Source: Arthrobotrys musiformis (taxonomy: Eukaryota > Ascomycota > Orbiliomycetes > Orbiliales > Orbiliaceae). From it: a stretch of 64,000 nucleotides of DNA. The translations under genes were made by a program, and so were the position numbers. The DNA is taken from positions 2,108,001-2,172,000 of the forward strand of contig JAVHJL010000003.1 of assembly GCA_036971715.1 (NCBI GenBank), given 5' to 3'. Of the stretch, positions 12,624 through 24,408 are shown piece after piece. The notes under the pieces were generated by a model. That model was given only the letters and a program-made list of their open reading frames with translations, had not been told where the DNA came from and ran no database searches. The stretch's first letter is position 1. Each line of letters opens with the position of its first letter.

Positions 12624-14793
12624 ATGTTCCGATTGTCCTGTACTTTGGGACGAGGGGCGACGGGTATAAATATCCTCCGTGGTGGCAGCAGATCCCCGTC
12701 CACGTTTTGGAGGACTTTCAATCGTGGTTTTGTTTCGAAGAGAGGTTTTGATTCGCATTTGAAGTTAAATTTAAGTCGTCGTTGTTCGGTTGTTGGATTT
12801 GACACCCCGCCGATACTTCCACTTACACTTCCCCCCCGCATAACTTTGCAGACAAGATACACGGCTGCACTAGACGCGAATACTTTCGTTAGGAGATATA
12901 CTACTTCTACCAAGAATACTGACAAGATGCCGGTTGATTTGAGTGCTTATTATCAGCAGTATGTTATTCTTTTCCTTTATTTTTTTAATTTGATTCTGTC
13001 TTTTTGGGGGTTATGGTTTTTTGGCATGTGAGTGATGAGTTTGGATTGGTGCTGATTGGTTGGAACCTTTTTTTGCGGGGGAATTTAATAGGGTCGACGC
13101 TCTTCAGGATGCGTTCGTTGAGAGTATGTATTCTCCCTTTTTCTTTTATATATATTGAGAGGATGCTGATGGGGATGGCGTAGGACTTCGAAAGGCCGTG
13201 GCGATACCATCCGTATCCGCTGAACCCGAACGTCGCGATGATGTCCGCGCTGTATGTCCCCCCACTTAACTTACCACTCCTTGGTGATAAGATGATTAAT
13301 GGGGATACCGTAGATGGCCGCATTTTTGAAATCCGAACTCGAAACCCTCGGTGCATCGGTACAATACTACTACCCGGGCGAGCAATCACCGGGCCTCGAC
13401 CTGCCCCCCATCCTCCTGGGCCGATACGGCAGCGATCCCGCGAAGCGGACTATTCTCGTCTACGGACATTACGATGTTCAACCTGCGTTTAAGGAGGACG
13501 GGTGGGGGACTGATCCGTTTGATTTGACGGTTGATGAGAAGGGGAGGATGTTTGGGCGGGGGAGTACGGATGATAAGGGACCGGTTTTGGGGTGGTTGAA
13601 TGTTATTGAGGCGCATCAGAAGTATTTCCCCCTCATTTCTTTTATTACTTTGTTGGTGGTTATGGGGTTAATTCGTGGTGGACAGGATTGGGCTGGAACT
13701 TCCGGTGAATTTGCTCATGTGCTTTGAGGGTATGGAGGAGTCTGGGTCCGAGGGGTTGGAGGATCTGATCAAGAAGGAGGCCAAGGGGTTCTACAAGGAC
13801 ACCGATGCCGTCTGCATTTCCGATAACTAGTATGTTCCTTCTCCCCCCTTCCTTTATAAATATACTAATGTGCGTGTGTAAAGCTGGTTGGGAACCACAA
13901 AGCCGTGCTTGACATACGGTCTCCGCGGCTGCTCCTACTACCAAGTCACCGTCTCCGGACCCGGTCAAGACCTCCATTCCGGCGTCTATGGCGGAGCAGT
14001 AACGGAGCCCATGACCGATTTAACAAACATCATGACCACCCTCGTGGATAACACGGGAAAATTGCTGATCGATGGAATCTACGACCAAGTCGCCCCGCTC
14101 ACCGAAGCCGAGAAGGAAAGATACCAATCCATTGATTTCAGCATGGAGACCTTCTACGAAGCTCTGGGGTCTGAGACCGTTTGCACCGAAGATGTGCAGG
14201 AGACTTTAATGCGTCGATGGAGGTTCCCGTCGTTATCGCTCCACGGTATCGAAGGCGCATACTACGCCCCGGGAGCGAAGACAGTCATCCCCGCTAAAGT
14301 TATCGGAAAATTCTCGATCCGTACTGTTCCAAATATGGAGCTGCCGAAGGTTACGGAGTTGGTGACCGCGCATGTTAATAAGGTTGCCAAATCGCTCAAG
14401 ACGAATAATACGGTTGAGGTGAGTCTGATCCATGACGGGAAATGGTGGATCGCCGATCCCGATCACTGGAATTTCAGGGCGGCGGCGAGGGCGACGGAGC
14501 AGGTTTGGGGGGTTAAGCCGGATTTGACGAGGGAGGGTGGAAGTATTCCCATCACGTTGACGTTTGAGGAGGAGACGGGGAAGAATGTGCTTTTGCTGCC
14601 GATGGGGACGTCGACGGATCAGCCGCACAGCATTAATGGTAATTTTCCCTTTCCTTTTTTTTTTTATATATAAGCTATGGGTGATTGTACTGACTTTTTT
14701 GGGGTAGAAAAACTGGATAAGAGGAATTATATCGAGGGGACCAAGTTGTTGGGATCGTACCTTCACTTCGTCGCCGAGGAGAAGATGGATTAG
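12624..14793 (+). CDS. M20 family metallodipeptidase (Cys-Gly dipeptidase Dug1 / CNDP type)
   Basis: Seven exons: 12624-12958, 13092-13123, 13184-13251, 13314-13621, 13686-13829, 13884-14638, 14708-14793; all phases agree and give 575 residues. M20 metallopeptidases of this branch cleave Cys-Gly and other dipeptides in glutathione turnover. Visible metal-site motifs are YGHYDVQP (His about 197), GRGSTDDKGP, CFEGMEESGSEG and ISDNYW, and the C-terminus ends NEKLDKRNYIEGTKLL then a short tail. The family is normally about 475-480 residues and starts near MPVDLSAYYQQ, here the in-frame ATG at 12927. The extra 101 residues from ATG 12624 are Arg-rich and poor in acid (MFRLSCTLGRGATGINILRG), like a mitochondrial presequence. 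Either start, or both, may be used. Confidence 0.9.
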
Positions 14794-15097
14794 ATCTTAC
14801 CCTCTTTCTTATAAAGTTGTTTCTCTCTTTTACCATAGGATAGGGGTATTTTACCCCCATTATCATCATGAACACTGTCTCTTCACAAATATGTCGAATA
14901 TGAAAATCGAAAGTGTCAAATGAATATTGATATTAGTCCGAAGTAGTATTACAATCGATATGAAAATAGTCGTAAAAAGTCGTTACCCCGCCCCCCCCCC
15001 TCCAACTTATCAATTACACCCCAAATACCCCAAAATAAAAACCCGCTGGCTAACCAAATCCAAAATAACCCAAATAACCCGATAAAAAAAAAAAAAA
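14794..15097. other. convergent 3' spacer
   Basis: About 300 nt between the tail-to-tail dipeptidase and claudin-like genes. It contains a C-homopolymer (about 14991-15001) and, close to the minus-strand stop, a poly-A run. Nothing else is seen. Confidence 0.5.
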
Positions 15098-15829
15098 TCA
15101 CTGCAACCTCTCATACCCGCCCTCCCCCGCCCTCCCTTCCTCGGGCAAAACCCATCCGACGAGCCCCACGAGCCCGGTAACGACCAAAATAACACCCCAA
15201 GAAAACGTACAGAGCACCCAGCAAACATCCAACCTCCAGCCCACGAAAAACCGCTCATCGTTCTCGTAGACGTAACTCACCAGCGACATAGCCAGCAATT
15301 GACATGTAACGCATAACACCAATAAAATAATCAGATACCTCCAGCCGTGCTTCCGACTCGACGGGGAGCCGAAGATGGTGAAGAGGAAGGCGAGGGTGGT
15401 TAGGAGTTCGATCGATATGGCGAGGTTCATGAGGTAATTTGTTGAGTGCCATAGGGAGCAGAAGTGCGGGGAGTCGAGACAATCCGGGGCGGAGGGGAAG
15501 GGGGTGCAGGTTGTAAAGGTGGGGGTTGTGCGGCAGGAGTGGTGCAGGCCGTAGGTTTGGGTTATCGGGCCGGAGGACTGTGTTTATATTCAATTAGTCT
15601 GTTATATCCTTTTATATGTTTGATTGAGGCAGGGACGCACGGTTTCGTAGGTGTAGGAGACCCAGCGGGGGATCGTGATCGCGGTGAGCGTGAGCAGCGA
15701 CGCTGTGGCACGTGATGTCATATTAGTCATTGGTTTCGGTGGTTACTGGGGGTTGAGCTGGGTAGCTGGGTCAACCGTACCAGACGCAAAGGCGGCGAAT
15801 GCGGCGCCGTAAAAGATTGTGCGAGACAT
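15098..15829 (-). CDS. claudin-like four-transmembrane protein of ascomycetes
   Basis: Three exons on the minus strand (15781-15829, 15641-15702, 15098-15577) give 196 residues. Start ATG at 15829; both introns have GT-AG ends and phases agree. Layout: a first hydrophobic segment up to IPRWVSYTY, then an outer loop with five or six cysteines (HHSCRTTPTFTTCTPFPSAP, DCLDSPHFCSLW), then three more membrane spans ending ...GLVGWVLPEEG. The W and Cys-rich loop followed by three spans is the claudin/PMP22-like plan. The stretch FCSLWHSTNYLM...ENDERFFVGWRLD...WVLCTFSW matches, as I remember it, a widely conserved uncharacterised ascomycete family. Likely a plasma-membrane or endomembrane protein; molecular function unknown. 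Shadow frames in the Cys-rich loop should be ignored. Confidence 0.78.
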
Positions 15830-18800
15830 TTTTGTCCTTTTTGTGATGTAAATTTACACCATGTAACTTGGTTTGAGAGGGAGAAGGGGTGGCGATGAGT
15901 AATTTGGTGAGGAGGCGACTGTGTTTTTTAAAGATGGTGGTGGTCGAGGCGGGTTTTAAGCTCTGTTAGCTTGCACTTTTGGGTTTACCGCTTTGTCGGG
16001 ACGGAGGGGGGGAGTATTACGTTGACACTTTGGTGTGGAGACTGTCAGGCGATATGCGTGCGCGGCTTCCTTTCATACACACCGTGAGAGGGTTCCGGGT
16101 GGAAATTGCACTGCAATTCTTTTATTTTATTTTCCTTTATTTTATTTTATTTTTAGGGTTTATATTGTATCTACGGAAGAAGATTCGGGAGTTATATCCG
16201 GAGCATGGTGTTTTCTAGAAATTGCTCCCAGCTGTTGGGTGTTTTATCGTGGTATGGAAGATGCTGGACTGTGTACTCCGTATAGTACCTGATCTACAGC
16301 AGCCGAATGTTTGTGCCTGGCCTGGGAAACTTTTCTTTTCTTACTTCCAACTCTAAAACTATCGAAAATACAATATATGTTTTATACCCTAATCAACTAT
16401 ATAGTTATTTGGAAACCGTTTGGGTCGGTTTATGGTATTATAATTCCTTCGGCCGGGGTGTCGATTGTTCTTTGTTCTATATACGGGTGCGTGGTATGGT
16501 GTATATATGATAGACGACGGCACGATCCGCTATATGTTGCAGCACCATCTCCTGCACTACCGACAAAAGCAGACTGATGTAAACGTTCCCAAATAGATAC
16601 TTAAGTATTTTATTGATTTATATATAATTACCTATACTGTATACATATGTTTTTGAATATATATATAGCGACTACACAGACTGCGTGCACATGCACGATC
16701 CGGTGACATAGGTGTAGTGCCCTGTCTGGTATACAGCCCGCCTATTTGAGTTCGTGAAGCTCATATAATATATATATAATTAGGTACATAGGTATATATT
16801 ATCTGGGCCATTATATATGCATTATCACCTGAAGAGACATGTAACCCCTAAAGGCCGCAGTTTATATGTGGCCACCCAAGGCTATGGAAGGGAATCCTTA
16901 CCATGTAGGTACTTATAATACACAAGTCACTTCTTACATATCGTATCCGAAGTCATGGATGGAATCATTGCAATGATACCGAACTCTCAACGATGACAAC
17001 TTAGGCACCCTCGCTACCGCAGCTACAGAGAATTACTCTAACACCAGGATGAAGCATGTGAATATTCGTTTTTATTTTATAAAGGAATAAATTAAGGAAG
17101 AAATCCTTCACCTCGCACGCATACCCGGAGTCGAAAAGTCAGCCGGCGTGCTTACCAAATTCCTGGCGAAGGGGCTACTAGAACCCAATGAAAAGCGCGC
17201 CGGAATAGTGAAACTGGGGACATGAGGACATACGAAGGAACTGGAACTATACAGAACATACGAAGGAACAATACAGAACATACGAAAGAACCATTACAGA
17301 AACTCGAAATCATTATTACGGGATACATGAAAAAGAGCAGGTCATACAAATTATATCCATCACGCAGTTCGAGGGGGAGTGTATATTAGACGTGCCTTCG
17401 AGGCCTCCAAGAAGTACGTAAAATATACAACAGGTCAACGCAACCTAGTCTTGGTTTGGGCACGGGGGCATCTACCTAAGTACCAAGTAAGTAGGTACCT
17501 AGATACTTTACCTAGGGGTACTTACCTATATATGCAGACTTAATTATATATATTAGAAGCTAGTTACGCAGCGCACCAGGATCGACGATGTTTGGCCTAT
17601 AGTCTGCTCCAGGCGCCGCTGTCTGGACTTGCAATGATATTCATCATATATGAAAGAACGAATAATTTATATAATTACCTAGGTAGTATCTACCTAACGA
17701 TAAATAGGTAAGAAATCCCCCCATATTTGGCAACAATCAAAACAATCATCAGCTCAGCAAACGACAGTAATTAGACCTTCAACCAAAACATCCACCTTGA
17801 ACCCCAGTCATCATGGCTCTACCCTTTCCAATGGCCAACGGCTACCTGTACAAGGGCATACAATGCAGCATATATGACTCAAGATAACCGCAGGTTTATC
17901 GATGAACAAACGAGCCGAAGAAACGTTCAACTCCAGCCATTCGATGGCTAACGGCAAAGGACCCAACAGCTGCAACCATGAGGGTTCGATAGTTACGAAA
18001 TAGTCGAATACTACGCGGAAGAACAAGGTCTGGTAACGTTGGCGAATGGTACAACCTCGAACGGAGCTGTGTACGCCTGTTGTATATCGGGTTTGCTTTA
18101 GTTGGCGGGTGTTAAAGCCGCTCTGGACAGGAGACCAACGCCCGATTCGTCAATTTATATCAACCTACCTAGGTGGGCATATCTGCACCATGCACCCTTA
18201 ACATTAGACATGCAGCCCCCTCCTCCCACTACGGTTTAAGCGATCTGTCCACTCAGGCACTCATCGAATTGGAGATGAATTGCGACACCGGCCCTGCCTC
18301 GGAAGACCAGTACCGTCTAGCCTCTGAAAGGCAATGCTGCAAGCAAGCCAGCTTAGCCTCTCTGGCAAAACGCGGCGGACAGATCGATGCCGTGAACACA
18401 CCGGTAGGGAATACACGCCGGTTGAGCATCTGGTTGATGGTTGTTGTTCGTCCGGTAGGGCCACCGATCCAATCATCTTATCTGAGGGTGCTTACTAACG
18501 CCTAAAAGCCCGCTTTTATACGCTACAGAGAAGCGCTTCCTCCCTAGAAGCTCCCAAGATCAGGCTTAACTACCGTTTCACCCCGCCGTCGAAATGCTGC
18601 TTGTCATTATGAACAAGGGAAGCGGAAGTTGCGGGCGGGTGGCTCGGTACCCCAACAATATCTATCGGTGTTGGATATTCATCGAAATCGGCGTTGAAAA
18701 CATGGGACGCCGGCTGGCAGACGGTCTGTCATAATGGCCACAACTATATCTTTGGTTGGGGGCTGGGGTACTGAGGACGACACAATGATTGGAAACGGTT

Positions 18801-19517
18801 CACCACCCTTGGGACGATTTCTCTACGGCCGAATGACATAAGTCCAACGAATCTACCATGATCTAGCATTTTCATTCCTTTCACTCCCGTCTCTTTGTGG
18901 GAGAGGGAGGAAGCTGGAGCATGATCTGATGGAGATTGACGGCATTTATAGTATGTGGCTCACGGAAGGCTAGTCAGGAAGATGAACGCCATACGACTCC
19001 ACGATATATCAGAAAACAAATGGAATATATATACACGTCAGTTATGTACCTGCGGATTCCGAAACTTGAAGAAACCACCCTCACGCCTTTTTGAAAAGGG
19101 AAAACTATCTTGCGAGTTGTCAACGGCGTCAAAAACAAGCCGTATGTTCTGTAATAGGCTCAGCAGAAGCCATAGTTCTGATGCTTATCATATTGAACTG
19201 CATTGCGGCTTTTGGGAAAGCGCCTTGGGCTGAATTCAAGAAAAACGCCATATTGTTCGACCACCAATTCGGTGCCCACATAGACGCCTGCATAGATTTT
19301 ATCGACCGGAACAACCTCGAGCCACGACACTGGATATCTGATATGTTCTGCTGTACTTTTTTGAGAGCGGGTGCGATGGTCGCTGGTTTGGGATATGGTA
19401 CCAGCTGTACCAGCTGCTCGAATTTAAACAATCGACAGCGAGAGAAGTGGTATATATATCCTACCTCAAGATCCTTAGCTATCTAGACCAAGTATACATC
19501 GACCGAAGAAATCTCTG
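15830..19517. other. AT-rich gene-poor region
   Basis: About 3.7 kb without a supportable gene. From about 16580 the sequence is AT-rich with TATATA runs and repeated TAGGTACCTA-type motifs. Frames at 18173-18505 and 19091-19486 have no recognisable domain; the first starts at an ATG-less codon and shows no family resemblance, and the second has a hydrophobic segment (AIVLMLIILNCIAAF) but also lacks an initiating ATG. They may be remnants or noise. Confidence 0.5.
17466..17530. repeat. cluster of TAGGTACCTA-like palindromic motifs
   Basis: Within 65 nt there are several overlapping copies of CCTAAGTACC, GTAGGTACCTAG and CCTAGGGGTACTTACCT. Similar copies lie at 16783, 16905, 17680, 28915-28945 and 34926, and more degenerate ones near 1825 and 2025. 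They look like a dispersed short sequence family found only in spacers. Confidence 0.5.
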
Positions 19518-20130
19518 ATGAAGTTTCGGGCTGCTATCTTGGGTTTGATTGTAAATGTCTCTTTGGTACATGCAAAATGTGAGTCAAAGATTCCATAGGA
19601 ATAGATTTTGTTCCTAATAATGTTTTTCCCTCCGGTAAACTCAACGATGCTAATGTCTTTAACCTCTATTTAGGGATAATTCTCATACATGAGCCTACGA
19701 AGTTCTAGTGCGTGGGAGCGCCGTGGAGCTGAGCGATAAATTCATGAATCAAGCTTGTCTAGAGAGTCACAAGTTGTCGATAACTCATATGCCTGAGTTC
19801 TATGTGGATTTATTAGGGTTCTCTGGGTCCCCAGCCTGGGTAATGCCTTGGGACAAATGGGATTGGGGGCATATCGTCTGGAGAGGCTGGATCATGGGGT
19901 GCCCGCGAGAAGACGTATACTGCGATGCAGCATACAATTTCCACTACTACTACTACTACTACTACTATAACTATAGATCCAATACAAGCACAGCTGGTAC
20001 TGCTAGTTCTCACACGATCCGCCAAATGAGAGGGAAGCGAAGAACCAACCGGTTAATCAAATCGCTAGATGGTTTAAGAATAAAACATGTGAATTTGACT
20101 GGACTGGTATATCACAAGGTTTCCGCTTGA
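19518..20130 (+). CDS. possible small secreted protein with tyrosine tract (doubtful model)
   Basis: Two-exon candidate (19518-19578, 19709-20130; 160 residues). Exon 1 codes for a convincing signal peptide, MKFRAAILGLIVNVSLVHA, and ends at a GTGAGT donor. If the AG at 19708 is used, the frame continues through SAVELSDKFMNQACLESHKL, a Trp-rich part (WVMPWDKWDWGHIVWRGW) and a run of eight Tyr made by a CTA/ACT microsatellite, to a stop at 20130. The first AG after the branch-like GCTAAT is at 19676, and using it gives an early stop, so the gene may be dead or the splice choice wrong. No family is recognised. It lies alone in an AT-rich, repeat-rich region, a usual setting for fungal secreted effector-like genes. 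Confidence 0.33.
19942..19968. repeat. ACT/CTA trinucleotide repeat
   Basis: About eight ACT units followed by ATAACTATA. In the candidate gene 19518-20130 it encodes the polytyrosine run and would be prone to length change. Confidence 0.85.
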
Positions 20131-20535
20131 CCTATGTCCGGTCGGTTAGTATTACAATACGGATACATGGAAAATAGACGTTGAAAACGCAAGGATGGTA
20201 TGGGAACGTGCTTATTGACTGGAGAGGGGGGGCCAAAGAGGGGGGGCTTTCAAATGTCTACACGACAATGGCTATCTGATGATTGTTCGGCGGAGTTTCT
20301 TATAGATCTTGTGATAGCGCTTGTGCATTGTCGTCAGAGGTTCGGTGCACGCCATACTGCAGGGGTCAATATTTATCTGGGTCGTGGGGGTCTCGAGAAT
20401 ACAAAATTATCTTAGATACCATCAACCTCACGACCTACACGCTGATAGCATCCTTTACCACAACCTATTCCCTATGTCGCCCGTATTTATTTTGTTTTTT
20501 TGCGCCATGGGGGATGCTATATATATAAAAGGAAA

Positions 20536-20812
20536 TGTTGATATACCTTAAACCTTTTCCACGCGAACTAGATCTGGTAGTTAGTTAATACCACCGCGAG
20601 ACTAGTTAATATTAAGACAGGGCCCTTCTAGAAACGTTCCCACGAACTGGGTAGCCGAGTCACACCGGGTCACCGCCGGCGACTTAGGAGGTTATACACG
20701 AAATACAGTAGTTATAAGTTAGTAACGCTTCTAGTGTTATTGCACTCCCCGTGATGTAGTCTCGCGACTCAATCGGTGTATTGTATTTCTTAATAAATCA
20801 ACTTGCTGAACA
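20536..20812. mobile_element. candidate solo LTR
   Basis: The 277-bp stretch begins TGTTGATATACC and ends TTGCTGAACA, giving the TGTT...AACA ends typical of retrotransposon LTRs. An AATAAA lies 18 nt from the right end (20793-20798). It also carries a 10-bp inverted repeat, CGCGAGACTA (20595-20604) and TAGTCTCGCG (20757-20766). No target-site duplication is seen (GGAAA on the left, CGAGC on the right), and no second copy exists in the window. It may equally be a chance arrangement in AT-rich spacer. Confidence 0.3.
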
Positions 20813-20967
20813 CGAGCGTATCCAGAAGTTTCAACCTCTATAGCAGAGTCAACCGAATGTCCAAGAGAAAAACAAGTAAAAAAATAAAAATAAACCCTCT
20901 CAATTCACCCATAGACTCCCACTCTGGAACAATATATTGTACGAAAAAGAAAGAAGAAAAATGGGTT

Positions 20968-22831
20968 TCACCCATTTCTATGCCTCTTCTTCTGCGGCAT
21001 CCCTCCAAATTGCCCATCGAAATCAAATACGTAGCCTGTATTCCCCGACCCACCGGCGCCATCATACCCTCCAACTCGTTTCCCGTGCAAAGCGATAGAA
21101 TCATTAACACCATCTGCTCCAGTATTGGGATTCCTATTTTCTGGGAAGGTGGGCATCATGCTTGTCTCTTTCGGAGCGGGTGCTTCTCTAAAGTACTCGT
21201 GAACCAAGCATTGTCTCGCCGTAATCCTCTTCTCCGGGTCATAGGTCAAACAGGAATTAAGTAGATTGACTGTTGCGGAAGAAGTGGACCCTAGAAACAA
21301 TATCTCCAACTGGTTCTGGCGTTGAGGGTTTTGGATTCTGTATTTGAGTTGGTGGTACGAAGGCATCGTGTGGATTTTGGGCCAGATGCGGTCGTTCGGG
21401 ACGCCAAGCAGTTGTGCGATCTTGTTTAATTGGTCGATTTCGTTTTCCCCAGGGCAGAGTGGTACTTGTTTGATGATTTCACCGATCACCATCCCCGCCG
21501 CCCAGATGTCTACGGCTGGGGTGTAGCGGGATGCCCCGAGCAAGAGCTCTGGAGAGCGGTACCAAACTGTGACGACACTAGGGGTCAAGGGACGTTCTGA
21601 GTACTCGCGGGCCAGTCCAAAATCGGCTACCAAAGTCCATTAGTTATGAAACTGTGATCTTGGTAGATGGAAACTCCGTACCAATCTTGAGGATACCCTT
21701 GGCGGTGAGCAGGAGATTGCTAGCCTTGATGTCTCTATATGTCGCACCTGTTAGGCTCTATCTAATCTAATCGAAAAGAAGTAAAGCATACCTGTGAATG
21801 ATATCTCGGTCGTGCAAGTACTCCAGACCCTCGAATAGCTGCTTTGCCAGGCATTTAACTATCCTTCAGTCAGCCGCTATTTCAATATACTATGGATAAA
21901 AATGTGTTTACCTTCGCTTTGAGAATATTTGACTCGGGCGTAGTCAAGTAGATTGGCCAAGTCCTAAGAGTATTGCAACCTCGGAGCAGGGAGCGCTGAA
22001 TACCCTCGAGAAAAACCTCCAGTCGTCCATCGGTGACCCCCTCCATTCTTCTTCGAAACGAAGAAAAAAGGGAAAGGGAGCACCAACTTCGGAAAGGTAG
22101 GAATTTTCACCAAGGTATTCAAGAATAAGCCAGCCAGGTGTGTCTTCCCGTCTTCCAAATAGGAAACCCTCTTTTACAAAAAAAGAGATGGTTCCCTTAT
22201 AATAATAAAAAATCCTGGAAAAAGCTAAGGACCAACCTGCTCTGCATATTCCATCACCATGTGAACATCATGTAGTTCGTTTCCCACAGCGACGTCGAGT
22301 ACTCGAACAACATTTCTATGTTTAAGGTCACGAAGAAGAAAGATTTCACGAAGTGCCGTGATGGGAATTCCGTTGTTGCGGTCTTCGTCAAAGATGCGAA
22401 CTTGCTTCAGCGCGACGATGGCGTGTTTGTCCGTGCGATTTGTGATTTTACGATCTCTGGCGCGGCGGACGACGCCGTATGCTTTTTTTGTGCATAATCG
22501 GGTTAGAATATTTTCATCATGCATGATATTGAAATCAAGACTTTTTTTTTCTGGGGAAACGAACTTCCTTCGCCAAGTTGGTTCAAAGTCTCGAATTCAT
22601 CGATATGCCTGCACTTTCCTACAAGTAATCAAAAAAAATAAGAATTAGAAAAAAACTGCATGTTTTTTTTCGCAGAGGGATTTTCCATTATATTAACAAA
22701 CCTAGAAAGCTCTTATCCAAATCCAACTCCAACGATTCGCCTGTGATAGACATGTATTTAGGATATCGGCTCGGACTATCGTCCTCCTCATCGCGATCGC
22801 GATCGCGTTCTCGTTCTCGTCGCGACGTCAT
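20968..22831 (-). CDS. CDK10-like cyclin-dependent protein kinase
   Basis: Seven exons on the minus strand: 22702-22831, 22565-22618, 22237-22481, 21912-21963, 21792-21858, 21682-21734, 20968-21626. All junctions are GT-AG, all phases agree, and the product has 419 residues. The Gly loop GEGTYGVVRRARD is made only when exons 2 and 3 are joined. Further motifs are the helix GIPITALREI (the PISSLRE-like variant of CDK10/CDK11), HRDIKASNLLL, DFGLAREY, the activation segment LTPSVVTVWYRSPELLLG, and DIWAAGMVIGEI. The N-terminus is an Arg/Glu/Asp low-complexity segment coded by GATCGC/GAACGA repeats; the C-terminus is a Gly-rich tail ending PQKKRHRNG, a likely nuclear signal. S. pombe Ppk23 and human CDK10 are the probable relatives. 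The role is likely cell-cycle or transcription control in the nucleus. Confidence 0.9.
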
Positions 22832-24408
22832 TGCCGAGTTTTGTCGGGTTTGATCCGGTATTCACATGAAGTAGGGAAAAGAAGAAAGTTTAGAGGAGGA
22901 GGAAAGGGAAAGAAGCTTGACAGCGATCATGATTATGGGGTATTACCCAGCGCCATGGGAACGGAACGAGCTCCCCATTGTGACACCCTTCTCCACGTGA
23001 TTTTGAACTTCCGACACAACGCATCCTGAGATGTTGGAAAATCGTTGCGAGCATGATTAAAATAATTTCAATATCGATGTATCTCGTAGCATTATTCTGA
23101 GTTTTCATTGTTATTATTTTTTCATATCTTCTATTTGCGTGGTAAAAATTGGGCAATCAGATAGGGGGCAGATGGCCTGGCAACGAGGGGCTAATTGTGG
23201 CAACCTCGGGCGATTCAGATTCTGTTGATATCATATTGCATTTATTGATATTCGACTGAGAAACCGACAAGGCTACTCGCTTCCCTAGCTATATTGTTTT
23301 GTGATATTATTTGGGGGCCATAGGCCCTAGATTGGGCCTTTCAATTGTCTCAGAATCTGTATCCCTAAAGTTGACTTCACTATCCCTAAATTTGTAAGTT
23401 ATATCACAAATTTGGGCACTGAAATCGCTCTTGAATTTATGTACGTATGGTTTTGTGGCGCAAATTAAGGATTCAATGCCAGTCTTTTTGGGAACATATC
23501 CTAGAGCTTCAGGGTCAAAGAATGTGAATATAATGCGGCATAGGTGGTCCCGTGTTGTCGTAGATCGGTGAGATCTGATCGAAAGGGATCGATTGCATCT
23601 CATTGAATCTTTAATCCTTAAATCCTGTAAATAATTAACAGGCAACATTTCACTGTAGGGGTATTATGAAAACTATCCAATCGGTTACGACGCTCACATT
23701 TCCAGGGATTATATATTTCATCTCATATTTTGTATTGCGCATGCATGAGGCAAAGATTTATATTCTGCAGCCAATGTTTGGCCTCGAAACCTCGAAGCTC
23801 GTAGAGCCGCTAGAATGCAACATTGACAACACATGACCCCTAACTCGATCGATTGCCAGGGTTGTACTAGTCAAAAGCCTAGCAAAATAGCCTTGCTTCA
23901 TGCATGATATCTGCAATTTGGAAACGATGACTCCATCTTCGTCTTTGTATGTATAAAATTTGATATCAATTATGCAGCATCCAAAACACTCACTCCATTT
24001 GCGAACTCTTTCCCCCAAAAGTCATCCCGCCGAACCGTGTTTGCCATTCGCTGTTTGTCTGCATTATTTGAATCAAAAGATGTGCTGACACCCCCGCGTG
24101 CGTGGGAACCCCGGGTGGGTGCCTGCGGCCCTTTTTGCGGTTTTGTAGATCCTCCACTAGTTTAACGTTTCTGTTGGAAGTTTCTTATTTCGTGGAGATT
24201 TGTGTGGTTTTTTGCTCTTGAATCAAACAGCTCGAGAGGGTTTGGGCCACCCTGGATTTGTCTATAAGTAGATCTGGTATCAGCGATGGACTATCCGCTA
24301 GCTCTCTCATCGATCATCGATGCCGGCAACCGAGTTTCTAAAGACTAGACCCTTCAATTGCAATTGCTTAGATTTACCTATATTGTATTTCCTAAAATCT
24401 AAGAGACC
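22832..24408. other. divergent promoter region, kinase and exonuclease genes
   Basis: About 1.6 kb between the divergently transcribed kinase and exonuclease genes. Frames at 23307-23648 and 23758-24018 (minus) show no recognisable domain. Nothing else supportable is seen. Confidence 0.5.

Noticed and set aside
15255..15593. Minus-strand Pro/Leu-rich frame overlapping the claudin-like gene
   Set aside because: Alternative frame of the Cys-rich loop exon; the spliced frame gives a conserved family instead.
18173..18505. 110-codon plus-strand frame and its minus-strand counterpart
   Set aside because: No homology or signal seen, in a repeat-like region; too weak to call a gene.
19091..19486. 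131-codon frame with a hydrophobic segment in the AT-rich region
   Set aside because: Begins with TTG, has no ATG near its head and no recognisable domain; could not be joined sensibly to the candidate gene at 19518.
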